A DNA stretch of 64,000 nt from Teichococcus rhizosphaerae (GCF_002631185.1 NZ_PDNU01000031.1:24685-88684); one strand, 5' to 3'. Shown: positions 10,656 through 22,959, numbered from the stretch's first letter. The notes: generated from the sequence alone by a model not told the origin. Program-made: numbers and translations.

Positions 10656-11309
10656 ATGAACCGCAGGACCCTGCTGCTCGCCCTTGGCGTTGGCGTCCCG
10701 GCTGGGAGCGCGCTCGGGTGGGGCCTGTCCGAGTGGATGCTGCGCTCCAAGAGGGCTTCCGCGCCGCGATCCAGCGGCATGCAGCAGCCCATCGGGTCGC
10801 CCTTCGCGCTGGTCGACCATACGGGCCAGCGCGTCACCGACGCGACCTACGCCGGGCAAGTGCGGTTGGTGTTCTTCGGCTTCACCCATTGCCCGGACGT
10901 CTGCCCGACCGGCCTCGGCTACATCGCGGAGGTCTTGGATGGCTTGGCGCCGCAGGAGGCCGCGGCGGTGCGGCCCCTGTTCATCAGCGTCGACGCCGGG
11001 CGCGACTCCCCGGAGTTGCTGGCCAGCTACGTGACCAACTTCCATCCCACCCTCATCGGCCTGACCGGCACCGAGGAGGAGGTGGCGCAGGCCGCAAAGG
11101 CGTTCCGCTCATATTACAACAAGGTTCCCACGGGCGGGGATTCCTACGTCATGGAGCACACCGCCTCCATCTACTTGGTCGGTGCGGACGATATGCTGCG
11201 CGGCTTCCTGGACACCCACGAACCCGTGCCGACGGCGGTCGCCAAAATCCGGCTGGCCCTAGGCAGCGCGGCGCTCGGCGCCGCCAAGGCGGAGGACCGC
11301 TCGTCGTGA
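10656..11309 (+). CDS. SCO1/SenC-family copper chaperone
   Basis: 217-residue membrane-anchored thioredoxin-fold protein that delivers copper to cytochrome oxidase or acts as a thiol reductase. An N-terminal signal anchor (RRTLLLALGVGVPAGSAL) precedes the domain. Copper ligands are the CPDVC pair (C79, C83) and a conserved His (YVMEHTASIY, H168). ATG 10656 is chosen for the AAAGGA upstream; the frame extends to 10467, directly after the MerR promoter, without an SD. It overlaps the next gene by 4 bases (GTGA). Being under a MerR-type promoter with PCu(A)C and Dsb genes suggests a metal-induced periplasmic set. Confidence 0.9.
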   Translation: MNRRTLLLALGVGVPAGSALGWGLSEWMLRSKRASAPRSSGMQQPIGSPFALVDHTGQRVTDATYAGQVRLVFFGFTHCPDVCPTGLGYIAEVLDGLAPQEAAAVRPLFISVDAGRDSPELLASYVTNFHPTLIGLTGTEEEVAQAAKAFRSYYNKVPTGGDSYVMEHTASIYLVGADDMLRGFLDTHEPVPTAVAKIRLALGSAALGAAKAEDRSS

Positions 11310-11770
11310 AGCGCCGTACTTTCGTGGCCGCCTTGCCTTGCATGGTGGCGAGCGGGGCGTCCGCGCAGGCGCAGCCCGGGTTGTTCGCCGAGAACGCGTG
11401 GTCCCGACCGGCGCTGGCGCGCATCGGCACCGCGGTCGTCTACCTCAGCCTCCGCAACGGAGGCAGCCAACCCGTCCGCCTCCTCGGCGGCAGCACGCCC
11501 GTCGCCGAGAGGGTCGAGATCCACGAGAGTGTCGTGGAAGGCAGGGTGGCCAGGATGCGCGCACGGCCGGGCGGCGTGGTCGTGCCCCCGGGTGGCGTGA
11601 TCCGCTTCGAGCCGAGCGGCCTGCACCTGATGCTGATCAAGCCAGCCGCCGACCTCAAGGCTGGGCAGGGCTTCACCCTGACCTTGAACTTTGAGAACGG
11701 TGCGACCTTTGCCGTCCCGGTGCAGGTGGCGATGCGGGAACCGGCGGCCGGTCATGGAGCCGCACACTGA
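11306..11770 (+). CDS. Periplasmic PCu(A)C copper chaperone
   Basis: 154 residues with a signal peptide ending at ASA before QAQPG. The PCu(A)C ligand pattern is present: His in EIHESV, Met ten residues on (VARMR), then HLM (spacing H-x10-M-x22-H-x-M). Such proteins bind Cu(I) and feed cytochrome oxidase, often together with SCO proteins, as here. GTG start overlaps the SCO stop. The last residues (GHGAAH) add His. Confidence 0.9.
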   Translation: MKRRTFVAALPCMVASGASAQAQPGLFAENAWSRPALARIGTAVVYLSLRNGGSQPVRLLGGSTPVAERVEIHESVVEGRVARMRARPGGVVVPPGGVIRFEPSGLHLMLIKPAADLKAGQGFTLTLNFENGATFAVPVQVAMREPAAGHGAAH

Positions 11771-11792
11771 TGACGGAGAAGGGGACGCGCCC

Positions 11793-12251
11793 ATGAGCGC
11801 CGTGACGTCGACCACACAGGGCCGCGCCGACGCCAAGGCTTGGTCCATCCTCTTCGCGGCCTGGGCCGTGGCGCTCGCCGCCAGCCTCGGCGCCCTGTTC
11901 ATCGGCGAGGTCATGGGCCAGGCGCCGTGCTCCCTCTGCTGGCATCAGCGCGCCTTCATGTTCCCGCTCGCCGTGCTGCTGGCCGTGGCCTGCTACCGCT
12001 CCGACACGGGCGCCTGGCGCTACGCCCTGCCGTTGGCGCTGGTCGGCTGGCTGATCGCAGGGTGGCACACGCTGATGTTCTACGGCGTGGTGCCGGAAGC
12101 CATACAGCCCTGCGCCGCGTCGGGTCCGTCCTGCTCCGGCGAAGGCATGCTGCTGCTGGGCTGGGCGCCGCTGCCCATGCTCTCGTTCCTCGCCTTCACC
12201 ACCCTGCTGATCCTGCTGACACTGCTCGCCCGGGGAGGGCGCAAGGCATGA
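11793..12251 (+). CDS. dsbB: Disulfide bond formation protein DsbB
   Basis: 152-residue four-helix inner-membrane oxidase that passes electrons from DsbA-type proteins to quinone. Both redox pairs are visible: CSLC (C46, C49), followed by WHQR typical of DsbB, and C107/C114 in the second periplasmic loop. Start at ATG 11793 behind GGAGAAGGGG; an in-frame ATG at 11754 would add 13 residues overlapping the previous gene. ATGA overlap with the next gene indicates coupling to its probable partner. Confidence 0.9.
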   Translation: MSAVTSTTQGRADAKAWSILFAAWAVALAASLGALFIGEVMGQAPCSLCWHQRAFMFPLAVLLAVACYRSDTGAWRYALPLALVGWLIAGWHTLMFYGVVPEAIQPCAASGPSCSGEGMLLLGWAPLPMLSFLAFTTLLILLTLLARGGRKA

Positions 12252-12892
12252 ACCGGCGCGTCCTCACCCTTGGCACCGGCGCCGTGGCCCTCGCGGCCTT
12301 CGGCTTCGGATACTGGCTGTACCCGCACGGCGAACTCGCTGGCCCGGCGGTAACCGGCCAGGACGACACCTACGTGCGGCCGCACTCGCCCGTCATCGGC
12401 AAGGCCGACGCGCGCGTGACCCTCGTCGAGTTCTTCGATCCGTCCTGCGAGGCCTGCCGCGCGTTCCACCCGATCCTCGGGCAGATCCTGGCCCGCCACC
12501 CGGAGGACGTCCGGCTGGTGCTGCGCTACGCGCCGTTCCACCAGGGGTCGGACGAGGCCGTCCGCATCCTCGAGGCGGCCCGGCTGCAGGGTCGCTTCGA
12601 GCAGGTGCTGGACGCCCTCTTCGCCCGGCAGCCGGAGTGGGCGGCCCACGGCGCGCCGAACCTCGCGGCCGCCTGGCGGATCGCGGGGGTTGCCGGGCTG
12701 GACATCGAGCGGGCCAGGAAGGACGGACGGCAGCCGCAGGTCGACCGCGTGCTGCAGGCCGACACGGCGGACCTGCAGTCCCTGCAGGTGCGGCAGACGC
12801 CGACCTTCTTCGTGAACACGCGGCCGCTGCTCTCCTTCGGTCCGCGCCAGCTCTACGAACTCATCCTGAGCGAGCTGGACGCCCCGCGCTGA
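12248..12892 (+). CDS. DsbA-family thiol-disulfide oxidoreductase
   Basis: 214-residue exported thioredoxin-fold protein of the DsbA/DsbG-like type. A signal anchor (residues 5-25) is followed by EFFDPSCEACRAFHP, with the active-site CEAC (C67, C70), an alpha-helical insert, and the cis-proline loop RQTPTFFVN. Probably introduces or repairs disulfides, or releases copper from thiols, in the periplasm. Last gene of the SCO operon, convergent with mntH 24 bases away. Confidence 0.88.
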   Translation: MNRRVLTLGTGAVALAAFGFGYWLYPHGELAGPAVTGQDDTYVRPHSPVIGKADARVTLVEFFDPSCEACRAFHPILGQILARHPEDVRLVLRYAPFHQGSDEAVRILEAARLQGRFEQVLDALFARQPEWAAHGAPNLAAAWRIAGVAGLDIERARKDGRQPQVDRVLQADTADLQSLQVRQTPTFFVNTRPLLSFGPRQLYELILSELDAPR

Positions 12893-12916
12893 AGGCCGCG
12901 CCCGGACGGCGCGACC

Positions 12917-14236
12917 TCATTCTTGGATGATGAGGTCGAGGATCACCTTGGCGTTCAGGCCGATGATGAGCGCCGCGCTGGCCCAGCCGAGCGCCAGTTG
13001 CCAGCGGGGCGCCGTCAGGGTTCCCAATCGCCCCTTGTCCCCGGCGAACAGCATCAGCGGCACCACGGCGAAGGGCAGCTGGAGCGACAGGATCACCTGG
13101 CTCAGGATCAGGAGCTGCGCCGTGCCGCTCGTGCCGTAGAACCAGGTGACCAGGACGGCCGGTATGATGGCCACCAGGCGGGTGATCAGGCGCCGCAGCA
13201 CCGGCGGCAGGCGGAAGCGGAGGAAGCCCTCCATCACGATCTGGCCGGACAAGGTCGCCGTGACGGTGGCGTTGATGCCGCACAGCAGCAGCGCGACCGC
13301 GAACAGCGTTGCCGCCGCGCCGGTTCCGACCAGCGGCGAGAGCAACTGGTAGGCTTCCTGGATCTCGGCGACTTCCGTCCTCCCGGCGGTGTTGAACACC
13401 GCCGACGCGGTGATCAGGATGGCCGAGTTCACCAGCAGGGCCAGGCTCAGCGCCACGGTGCTGTCGATGCTGGAGAAGCGGATGGCCTCCCGCTTGCCAT
13501 CCAGGTCCCTGCCGTAGTCCCGCGACTGCACCAGCGCCGTGTGCAGGTACAGGTTGTGCGGCATGACGGTGGCGCCGAGGATGCCCATGGCGATGTAGAG
13601 CTGCGTCTCGTTCATGACGATGGAGGCGGCCGGGATGTAGCCGCGCAGCACGGCGCCCCAGTCCGGATCCGCCAAGGCGATCTGGATGGCGAAGCAACCG
13701 AAGATCAGGGCGATGAAGCCGAAGATCAGGGCCTCCAGCCAGCGGATGCCCTTGTTCTGGAGCCACAGGATCAGGAAGGCGTCCAGGGCCGTCAGCATCA
13801 CGCCGAAGAGTAGCGGAATGCCGAACAGCAGCTGCAGGGCGATGGCGGTGCCAATGAGTTCCGCGAGATCCGTCGCGCAGATCGCGAGTTCCGCCAGGAG
13901 CCAGAGCGGATAGGCGACGGGAGCCGGAAAACGCTCGCGGCACAGCTGCGCCAGGTCGCGGCCCGTCGCAATCCCGACGCGGGCGCAGAGCGCCTGCAGG
14001 AGGATCGCCATCAGGGACGAGAGCAGGGCGATGGAGAGCAGCGTGTACCCGAAGGCCGAGCCGCCAGCCAAGGCCGTCGCCCAGTTACCCGGATCCATGT
14101 AGCCGACCGCCACCAGGTAGCCGGGCCCGACGAAGGCCAGCAGCTTGCGGAGGAACCCTCCGGCGTTCGGCACCCGGACGGAGCGATGGACCTCGGGAAG
14201 GCTTTCAGGCCTGGAAGGAATCAGGGGAACCGTCAT
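12917..14236 (-). CDS. mntH: Nramp-family Mn2+/divalent metal importer
   Basis: 439-residue, eleven-helix proton-coupled importer. Helix 1 carries the metal-binding DPGN (48-51) and helix 6 the [15 protein letters not shown] signature. Length and motifs are normal. It is an importer amid exporters; manganese uptake protects against metal and oxidative stress, which may explain its place. Separate from its neighbours: 24 bases to the convergent dsbA-like gene and about 235 bases downstream of the CDF gene on the same strand, where I could not define an operator confidently. Confidence 0.93.
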   Translation of the reverse strand: MTVPLIPSRPESLPEVHRSVRVPNAGGFLRKLLAFVGPGYLVAVGYMDPGNWATALAGGSAFGYTLLSIALLSSLMAILLQALCARVGIATGRDLAQLCRERFPAPVAYPLWLLAELAICATDLAELIGTAIALQLLFGIPLLFGVMLTALDAFLILWLQNKGIRWLEALIFGFIALIFGCFAIQIALADPDWGAVLRGYIPAASIVMNETQLYIAMGILGATVMPHNLYLHTALVQSRDYGRDLDGKREAIRFSSIDSTVALSLALLVNSAILITASAVFNTAGRTEVAEIQEAYQLLSPLVGTGAAATLFAVALLLCGINATVTATLSGQIVMEGFLRFRLPPVLRRLITRLVAIIPAVLVTWFYGTSGTAQLLILSQVILSLQLPFAVVPLMLFAGDKGRLGTLTAPRWQLALGWASAALIIGLNAKVILDLIIQE

Positions 14237-14471
14237 GGACGACGCCTGCCAAGTGGGTGCTCGCCTGCCACCGGCTCCCGCCAGAGGCCCAGAGTGAACC
14301 CAAGGCTACAATCATTAGTAGAGGCATCTCAAGCGCAATCCGCGCGGTCCCCGACGGCCGTGAAGGCATCCATCGGCAGGTTCGCACCGGCGCTTGGTCG
14401 CCCCGCGCTGAAATCCGGGACTCGCCCACTGGGCAGCCGGTGCTCGGTGCCGGGAGCTTTCTTTCCCTGCC

Positions 14472-15398
14472 TCAGGGGTCCCCGAGAAGCTGCCGTCCAT
14501 GGCGGAAACGCCCCGCCAGTTCGAACTCGAGGGTCGCGTGCCCGATCTCGAAGCGGTCGCGTAGCTTCGCCTTGAGGCGCTCCTTGATGTCGGTCACCTC
14601 CCCCAAGGGCAGATCCTCCACGGCGAGGTGCGCTTCCAGTGCCACCTTGCCCTCCTCCGGCTGCCAGACGTGGATGTGGTGAACGTCCCGCACGCCCGGC
14701 GCCGCCCTCAACTCGGCCAGAACGGCTTCGTAGTCGAAGTCCCGGGGAGCACTGTTCATCAGCACCGCAACCGCCTCCCGGATCTCGTGCCACGCGTGGA
14801 TGAAGATGTAGACCGAGATCGCCGCGGTGATGGCCGGGTCGACCCACTGGACGCGCTCTCCCCAAACCATGATGGCCAGGGCGCCCACGATGAGACCCAC
14901 CGTCGCCAGGGCATCCGCGATCATGTGCAGGTAGGTGCTCTTGACGTTCAGGCTGCCGATGTCCTTCCGCAGCACCCATGCGGAGGCGGCGTCCTCCACC
15001 AGGGCGATGAGGCCCACGATCAGCATCGTCTTCCCGGCGACCTCCGCCGGATTCATGAAGCGGTCTGCCGCCTCGTAGAGCAGGTAAAAGCCGATGACGA
15101 AGAGCGTCGTCAGGTTGATGAGCGCGCCGACCGTCTCCGAGCGCCCGTACCCGAAGGTCCGCCTCCGATCCACGTCGCGCCGGGAGATGCGCCATGCGAC
15201 GTAGGACACGAGCACGGAGCCTGCGTCCGAGAAGTTGTGGGCAGCGTCGGCGAGCATCGCCAGCGATCCGGAGATGACGCCCCCGACCACCTCGGCCGCC
15301 GTGATCCCGAGGTTCAAAGCCAGCGCGACGAGAAGACGCCTGCCGCGTCCAGGCGAATCCTTGGCTTCCGTGCCGCCGTGATGATGGTGGTGGGCCAT
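14472..15398 (-). CDS. CDF-family Zn/Co/Cd exporter
   Basis: 308-residue, six-helix antiporter of the cation diffusion facilitator family with a cytoplasmic C-terminal dimer domain. Metal-site pairs are D51-x2-HNFSD (H54, D58) in helix 2 and HMIAD (about 157-161) in helix 5. The N-terminus is a His run (MAHHHHHGG) that may bind metal. The C-terminal domain contains HHIHVWQ, typical of CzcD-like members. It precedes the second P1B ATPase by 77 bases in reverse orientation order (downstream of it), so it may be read from the same promoter at 18082-18112. Confidence 0.9.
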   Translation of the reverse strand: MAHHHHHGGTEAKDSPGRGRRLLVALALNLGITAAEVVGGVISGSLAMLADAAHNFSDAGSVLVSYVAWRISRRDVDRRRTFGYGRSETVGALINLTTLFVIGFYLLYEAADRFMNPAEVAGKTMLIVGLIALVEDAASAWVLRKDIGSLNVKSTYLHMIADALATVGLIVGALAIMVWGERVQWVDPAITAAISVYIFIHAWHEIREAVAVLMNSAPRDFDYEAVLAELRAAPGVRDVHHIHVWQPEEGKVALEAHLAVEDLPLGEVTDIKERLKAKLRDRFEIGHATLEFELAGRFRHGRQLLGDP

Positions 15399-15475
15399 GA
15401 CCGGCTCCCGAGTTCAGGTTGCTTGCGGCGGAACTCGCCTTCGGGCATCCGGCACCCGGGTTCCACGCATCAGGG

Positions 15476-18055
<2,580 letters not shown>

Positions 18056-18081
18056 CGAGCAATCTCCTGCTGATGGTCCTC

Positions 18082-18112
18082 TAGATACGACCTCCAGTCA
18101 CTGGAGGTTCAA
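18082..18112 (-). promoter_or_regulatory. MerR-type promoter of the His-rich ATPase
   Basis: Minus strand: TTGAAC (18112-18107), 19-base spacer, TATCTA (18087-18082). Perfect dyad ACCTCCAG-N3-CTGGAGGT at 18090-18108. The half-site differs from the ACCCTGTAG class, so a different MerR-family protein is expected. Confidence 0.88.
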
Positions 18113-18175
18113 GGGGGTGAATCAGGTTCACGGGAAACTTCCGCTGGCGTGTGGCGGCGACAGCCATGGGAGGAG

Positions 18176-19105
18176 CTATCCATGCGCATGCCCAGCTTCG
18201 GGCTTTCCCCACAGGTCTTCGGTCACACCACCATGGGCGCCCGCCAACTCGGTCTGGATGGTCGCGTGGGTGATGCCGAACCGCTCCGCGAGCATGGCTC
18301 CCAGCACGTCCTCCAGCCTCTCCTCCCTGGACAGCGCGGCGTCGACAACGATGTGCGCCGAAAGGGCCACCTTGCCGCTGGTGAGTGCCCAGATGTGGAG
18401 GTCATGAATGCCGCGGACCCCGGCCGTCTCACTGATGGCCTGCTCGACGGCGTCGATGTCGATGCCGCGCGGGACGCTCTCCAGCAGGACGTCGATGGCT
18501 TCCGACAGGAGTGTCCAGGTCCGCGGGAGCACCCAGAAGGCGATGGCGATGCCGAGCACGGGGTCCACCCAGGTCCAGCCGGTGGCCCAGATGACAGCGG
18601 CGCCGATGATGACCGCGACGGAGCCAAGGAGGTCGCTCCAGACCTCGAGGTAGGCGCCCTTGACGTTGAGGCTGCTCTCGCTGCCCCCCGCCAGCAGGCG
18701 CATGGAGATCCAGTTCACCAGCAGCCCGAAGGCGGCCACCGCGAGCGTGCCGAGGCTGCCGATCTCCGCGGGCTCGCGGAAACGCTGGTAGGCCTCGTAG
18801 AGGATGTACAGGGCGACGAGGAACAGCAGGGAAGCGTTGAACGCGGCCGCCAGGATCTCGAAGCGATGGTAGCCCCAGGTGCGCCGCCGGTCGGCTGGGC
18901 GACGGCCAACCCGGATCGCGACGAGGGCCACTGCAAGGGCCAGCGCGTCGGTCAGCATGTGCGCCGCGTCGGACAGGAGAGCCAGGCTGTTAAAGATGTA
19001 GGCGCCCGCCACCTCGGCGAGCAGGAACGCGCCCGTCAGTCCCAAAGCCTTGGCCAAGGCCGCCGAGTTGGCGTTGCCCGCACCGTGGTCGTGACCCTGT
19101 CCCAT
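18176..19105 (-). CDS. czcD: CzcD-like CDF metal exporter
   Basis: 309-residue, six-helix CDF antiporter. Metal ligands in helix 2 are D46 and HMLTD (H49, D53); helix 5 has YLEVWSDLLGS, the Glu/Asp variant seen in many CzcD proteins. The C-terminal domain has IHDLHIWALTSG and ends His-rich (GHAHG); the N-terminus has GHDHG. It has its own MerR-type promoter (19148-19178) with the same half-sites as the ATPase promoter downstream, so both should respond together to Zn/Cd-type metals. Confidence 0.92.
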   Translation of the reverse strand: MGQGHDHGAGNANSAALAKALGLTGAFLLAEVAGAYIFNSLALLSDAAHMLTDALALAVALVAIRVGRRPADRRRTWGYHRFEILAAAFNASLLFLVALYILYEAYQRFREPAEIGSLGTLAVAAFGLLVNWISMRLLAGGSESSLNVKGAYLEVWSDLLGSVAVIIGAAVIWATGWTWVDPVLGIAIAFWVLPRTWTLLSEAIDVLLESVPRGIDIDAVEQAISETAGVRGIHDLHIWALTSGKVALSAHIVVDAALSREERLEDVLGAMLAERFGITHATIQTELAGAHGGVTEDLWGKPEAGHAHG

Positions 19106-19147
19106 TCAAGCCTCCAGCAAGGACCCACCGTGGTCCATCCGGGCAGG

Positions 19148-19178
19148 TCGTTGGCACCTCCAGCCGCTGGAGGTTCAA
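19148..19178 (-). promoter_or_regulatory. MerR-type promoter of czcD-like gene
   Basis: Minus strand TTGAAC (19178-19173), 19-base spacer and weak CAACGA (19153-19148). Dyad ACCTCCAG-N3-CTGGAGGT at 19156-19174, the same arms as at 18090-18108. Confidence 0.85.
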
Positions 19179-19234
19179 CCCTTAAAAGCCCTTCGGCTCC
19201 CTTCCACTCCGGCACTTGTCCGTGAAGTCAGGCA

Positions 19235-19261
19235 GCCGCCCCACCAAGCGAGCGGGGCGGC
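19235..19261 (-). terminator. Candidate terminator of czc operon
   Basis: Perfect 8-bp GC stem GCCGCCCC / GGGGCGGC with an 11-base loop, 10 bases past the stop of the last czc-operon gene. No T-run follows, so Rho-independent function is doubtful. Confidence 0.4.
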
Positions 19262-19270
19262 ATCCAACGC

Positions 19271-19645
19271 TCAGTAGCGCGCCTGGCCGCTGCGCCCGGC
19301 CGGGTTCTTGACCTGCAGGGTCACGGCGGCGCCTCGCGCGGGGGCGCTCGGAGCTGTCCCGGCCAGGGTGTTGTCCGTCCCCGGCGCCAGCTGGACGACC
19401 TGGCGGGCCTGGCCGGAGCCGACGAGCGCGGACACCGTGTAGCCCGCCGACGGCACCGGCTTCCCCGCCTCGTCGTAGAGGTGGACCGTCAGGGTCCGGT
19501 CCGAGACGATGAGTTCGGCGTGCACGCCGACGACGTCCTGCATGCGGCCGCCATGGGCGCCCTGGTCACTGTGGCCATGCGCCTGTGCCAGCGCGCCGGT
19601 GGAGATGGAGGCGGCCGCCAGGGCCGCGAGAAGGATGGTCCGCAC
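19271..19645 (-). CDS. Small exported protein of the czc operon
   Basis: 124 residues starting at GTG 19645 after GAGGA. Signal peptide (ILLAALAAASISTGALA) then a His-rich start (QAHGHSDQGAHGG). The rest (VVGVHAELIVSDRTLTVHLYDEAGKPVPSAGY) reads like a small beta-sandwich of the type found beside CzcA/CusA genes. Probably a periplasmic metal-binding accessory of the efflux pump; not assigned to a named family. It follows czcA by 68 bases on the same strand. Confidence 0.75.
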   Translation of the reverse strand: MRTILLAALAAASISTGALAQAHGHSDQGAHGGRMQDVVGVHAELIVSDRTLTVHLYDEAGKPVPSAGYTVSALVGSGQARQVVQLAPGTDNTLAGTAPSAPARGAAVTLQVKNPAGRSGQARY

Positions 19646-19713
19646 GTTTGATGTCCTCGTTGGTTGGTGGACTGTTGTCGCCGGGAGGGGCTGGGACGCC
19701 CCTCCCGCCGGAT

Positions 19714-22700
19714 TCACTCGGCCGCGGCGTGCCGCGCCCCGGCGGGGACGGCGTCCTCCGCCACGGGCTTCTGGACACGGCCGAAGCGCACGTAGAGCGC
19801 GGGCAGCACCAGCAGGGTCAGCAGGGTCGCGCTGATCAGGCCGCCGATGACCACAGTGGCCAGCGGCTTCTGGACCTCGGCGCCCGCGCCGGTGGCGAGC
19901 GCCATGGGAACGAAGCCGAGCGACGCCACCAGCGCCGTCATGGCCACGGGCCGCAGGCGGGTCATGGCGCCCTGGTACACCGCGTCCCGCAGGGACAGGT
20001 GCCCCTGCTGCATGAGGCCCTTGATGGAGGTCGCCATCACCAGCCCGTTCAGCACCGCCACGCCGGAGAGGGCGATGAAGCCCACCGCCGCCGGGACGGA
20101 GAAGGGCATGTCCCGCAGCCAGAGCGCCAGCAGGCCGCCCGACAGCGCCAGGGGCACGCCGCTGAAGACCAGGAGGGCGTCGCGGACCGAACCGAGCGCC
20201 GCGAAGAGCAGGATGATGATGAGCAGGAAGCAGGCGGGCACCACGACGCTCAGCCGGTCGCGGGCCTTGGCGAGGTTCTCGAACTGGCCGCCCCAGGTGA
20301 TGGTGTAGCCGGGCGGCAGCTGGACCTGTTCGTTCACCTTCGCCTGCGCCTCGGCCACGATGGAGCCGATGTCGCGTCCGCGGGCGTTGGCCTGGATGAC
20401 CACGCGGCGCCGCCCCTGCTCGCGGCTGATCTGGTTCGGCCCCTCGACCACGTTGAGGGTCGCCAGCTGCTGCAGCGGCACCGAGGCGGCGGGCCTGCCC
20501 GCCACCGGCGGCAGCGGCACCGGCAGGTTCCGCAGCGCCTCGAGGTTGTTGCGCAGACTTTCCCCCAGGCGGACGACGATGGCGAAGCGCCGGTCGCCTT
20601 CGTAGACCATGCCCGACTCCCGGCCGCCGACCGCCGCCGCCAGCACGGCCTGGACGTCGGCGACGCTGAGGCCCCTGCGGGCGACCTCCGCGCGGTTCAC
20701 CGTGACCTCCAGGAAGGGCAGGCCCGTCGCCTGCTCCACCTTCACGTCCGCGGCGCCCTCGGTGCCGTTGAGGATCTGCGAGATCTGCCCGGCCACCTGC
20801 AGCATGGGGCCGTACTCGTCGCCGAAGACCTTCACGGCGAGGTCGCCGCGCACGCCCGCCAGCAGCTCGTTGAAGCGCATCTGGATGGGCTGGGTGAACT
20901 CGAGCGCGTTGCCCGGGATGCCCGCGACCGACTGCTCGATGCGGCGCACCAGCTCCGCCTTGGGCAGCGACGGGTCGGGCCACTGGTCGCGCGGCTTGAG
21001 GATGATGAAGGTGTCCGAGGCGTTGGGCGGCATCGGGTCGGAGGCCACCTCGGCCGTGCCGGTCTTGGAGTAGATGATCTGAACCTCGGGCAGGCGCGAG
21101 ATGCGGCGCTCCAGAACGGACTGCATGGCCTGGGACTGCTGCAGCGAGGTGCTCGGGATGCGCAGGGCCTGCATGGCGAGGTTGCCCTCGTCCAGCTGCG
21201 GGATGAACTCCTGCCCCAGCCGCGAGAACAGGCTCAGCGACCCCACGAACAGCAGCGCGCCCACGGCGATCACCGGCAGCGGCGCCCGCAGCGCGCGCCC
21301 GAGCACGGGGGCGTAGACGCGCTTGAGGCCCCGCACGATCGCGACGTCCTTCTCCTGCACCCGCCCGCTGATCCAGATGGCGATGAGGGCCGGGACCAGG
21401 GTCAGGGAGAGGACGAAGGCGAAGGCCAGGGCGATGATGACGGTCAGCGCCATCGGGATGAACATCTTGCCCTCGACGCCCGTGAAGGTGAGCAGCGGGG
21501 CGTAGACGAGGATGATGATGCCCTGGCCGTAGAGCGACGGCCGGATCATCTCCTTGGCGCTGTCGGCGACCGTCTCGAGGCGCTCGCCCAGGGTGAGCAG
21601 GCGCCCCTTCTCGTGCTGGCGCTCGGAGAGGTGGCGCAGGCTGTTCTCGGTGATGATGACGGCACCGTCCACGATCAGGCCGAAGTCCAGGGCACCGAGG
21701 GACATCAGGTTGGCCGAGATGCCGCCGCGCACCATGCCGAAGGAGGTCAGCAGCATGGTGATGGGGATGACCATCGCCGTGATGATGGCGGCCCGGATGT
21801 TGCCGAGCATCAGGAACAGGATGACGACGACGAGGAGCGCGCCCTCGCCGAGGTTCTTGGCGACGGTCTTGATGGTGGCGTCCACCAGGATGCCGCGGTC
21901 CAGCACGGCCGTGGCCTCGATGCCGACCGGCAGGGTCCGCTTCAGCTCGTCGACCTTGGCGTGGACGGCGGCGGCCACGGTGCGGCTGTTCTCGCCGATC
22001 AGCATCAGCGCGGTGCCGACCACCATCTCCTGGCCGTTGCCGCTGGCGCTGCCCGTCCGCGGGGCCTGGCCGATGGAGACCCGCGCGACGTCGCGGAGGA
22101 GGATCGGGGTGCCCTCGCGGGTGGTGACGACCACCTGCTCCAGTTCCGCCACCGTGGCGACACGCCCGCCCGAGCGGACCACCAGGCCCTCGCCGCCGCG
22201 CTCCACGTAGCCCGCGCCGGTCGAGACGTTGTTGCGCTCGATCGCGGACGCGAGGTCGCCGAAGCTCAGGCCAAGGGCGATGAGGCGTCCAGGGTCGGGC
22301 TGGACAACGTACTGCTTGGTGTAGCCGCCGATGGCGTCCACGCCCGCGATGCCGGGCACGTTGCGGATCTGGGGCCGGATGATCCAGTCCTGCACGGTCC
22401 GCAGGTAGGTCGCCCGGTCCGCTTCCGTGGCCAGGCGCTCGCGCTCCGGCGTCAGGTAGCTGCCGTCGGCCTGCCAGCCCGGCGTGCCGTTCGGCTTGAC
22501 GTCGCCCGGCGTGCGGTCGGCGAAGCGCACCGTCCACATCGTCACCTCGCCGAGGCCGGTGGAGACCGGCCCAAGACGGGGTTCCACGCCTTCGGGCATG
22601 GCCTCGCCCGCCTCGATCAGGCGCTCCAGCACCTGCTGGCGGGCGAAGTAGATGTCGGTGCTCTCGGCGAACACCGCCGTGACCTGGCTGAAGCCGTTGC

Positions 22701-22959
22701 GGGAGATGGAGCGCGTGCTCTCCAGCCCCGGGATGCCCGCCAGCGCGGTCTCGATCGGAAAGGTGACCTGCTTCTCGATCTCGTAGGGGGAGAGCGAGGG
22801 CGCGACGGTGTTGATCTGCGCCTGGTTGTTGGTGATGTCCGGCGTGGCGTCGATGGGCAGGCGCGCGAGGGACCACGCGCCGATGCAGGCCGCGATGACG
22901 GCCAGCAGCACCACCGTCCAGCGGTTGCGGACGGAGAAGTCGAGGATTGGTCCGATCAT
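19714..22959 (-). CDS. czcA: CzcA-type RND heavy-metal efflux pump
   Basis: 1081-residue inner-membrane trimeric antiporter, twelve helices and two large periplasmic loops, pumping cations out through CzcB and CzcC. Helix 4 holds GALDFGLIVDGAVIITEN, the DFG-D-EN signature of divalent-cation (Zn/Co/Cd/Ni) HME-RND pumps; CusA-type Cu/Ag pumps differ here. Length is normal. It starts 15 bases after czcB. Many very long open frames cross this gene on both strands owing to high GC; they lack family motifs. Confidence 0.95.
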   Translation of the reverse strand: MIGPILDFSVRNRWTVVLLAVIAACIGAWSLARLPIDATPDITNNQAQINTVAPSLSPYEIEKQVTFPIETALAGIPGLESTRSISRNGFSQVTAVFAESTDIYFARQQVLERLIEAGEAMPEGVEPRLGPVSTGLGEVTMWTVRFADRTPGDVKPNGTPGWQADGSYLTPERERLATEADRATYLRTVQDWIIRPQIRNVPGIAGVDAIGGYTKQYVVQPDPGRLIALGLSFGDLASAIERNNVSTGAGYVERGGEGLVVRSGGRVATVAELEQVVVTTREGTPILLRDVARVSIGQAPRTGSASGNGQEMVVGTALMLIGENSRTVAAAVHAKVDELKRTLPVGIEATAVLDRGILVDATIKTVAKNLGEGALLVVVILFLMLGNIRAAIITAMVIPITMLLTSFGMVRGGISANLMSLGALDFGLIVDGAVIITENSLRHLSERQHEKGRLLTLGERLETVADSAKEMIRPSLYGQGIIILVYAPLLTFTGVEGKMFIPMALTVIIALAFAFVLSLTLVPALIAIWISGRVQEKDVAIVRGLKRVYAPVLGRALRAPLPVIAVGALLFVGSLSLFSRLGQEFIPQLDEGNLAMQALRIPSTSLQQSQAMQSVLERRISRLPEVQIIYSKTGTAEVASDPMPPNASDTFIILKPRDQWPDPSLPKAELVRRIEQSVAGIPGNALEFTQPIQMRFNELLAGVRGDLAVKVFGDEYGPMLQVAGQISQILNGTEGAADVKVEQATGLPFLEVTVNRAEVARRGLSVADVQAVLAAAVGGRESGMVYEGDRRFAIVVRLGESLRNNLEALRNLPVPLPPVAGRPAASVPLQQLATLNVVEGPNQISREQGRRRVVIQANARGRDIGSIVAEAQAKVNEQVQLPPGYTITWGGQFENLAKARDRLSVVVPACFLLIIILLFAALGSVRDALLVFSGVPLALSGGLLALWLRDMPFSVPAAVGFIALSGVAVLNGLVMATSIKGLMQQGHLSLRDAVYQGAMTRLRPVAMTALVASLGFVPMALATGAGAEVQKPLATVVIGGLISATLLTLLVLPALYVRFGRVQKPVAEDAVPAGARHAAAE

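Noticed and set aside
14237..14471. Possible MntR or Mur box upstream of mntH
   Set aside because: The AT-richer stretch near 14310-14330 gave no convincing palindrome or consensus match by eye.
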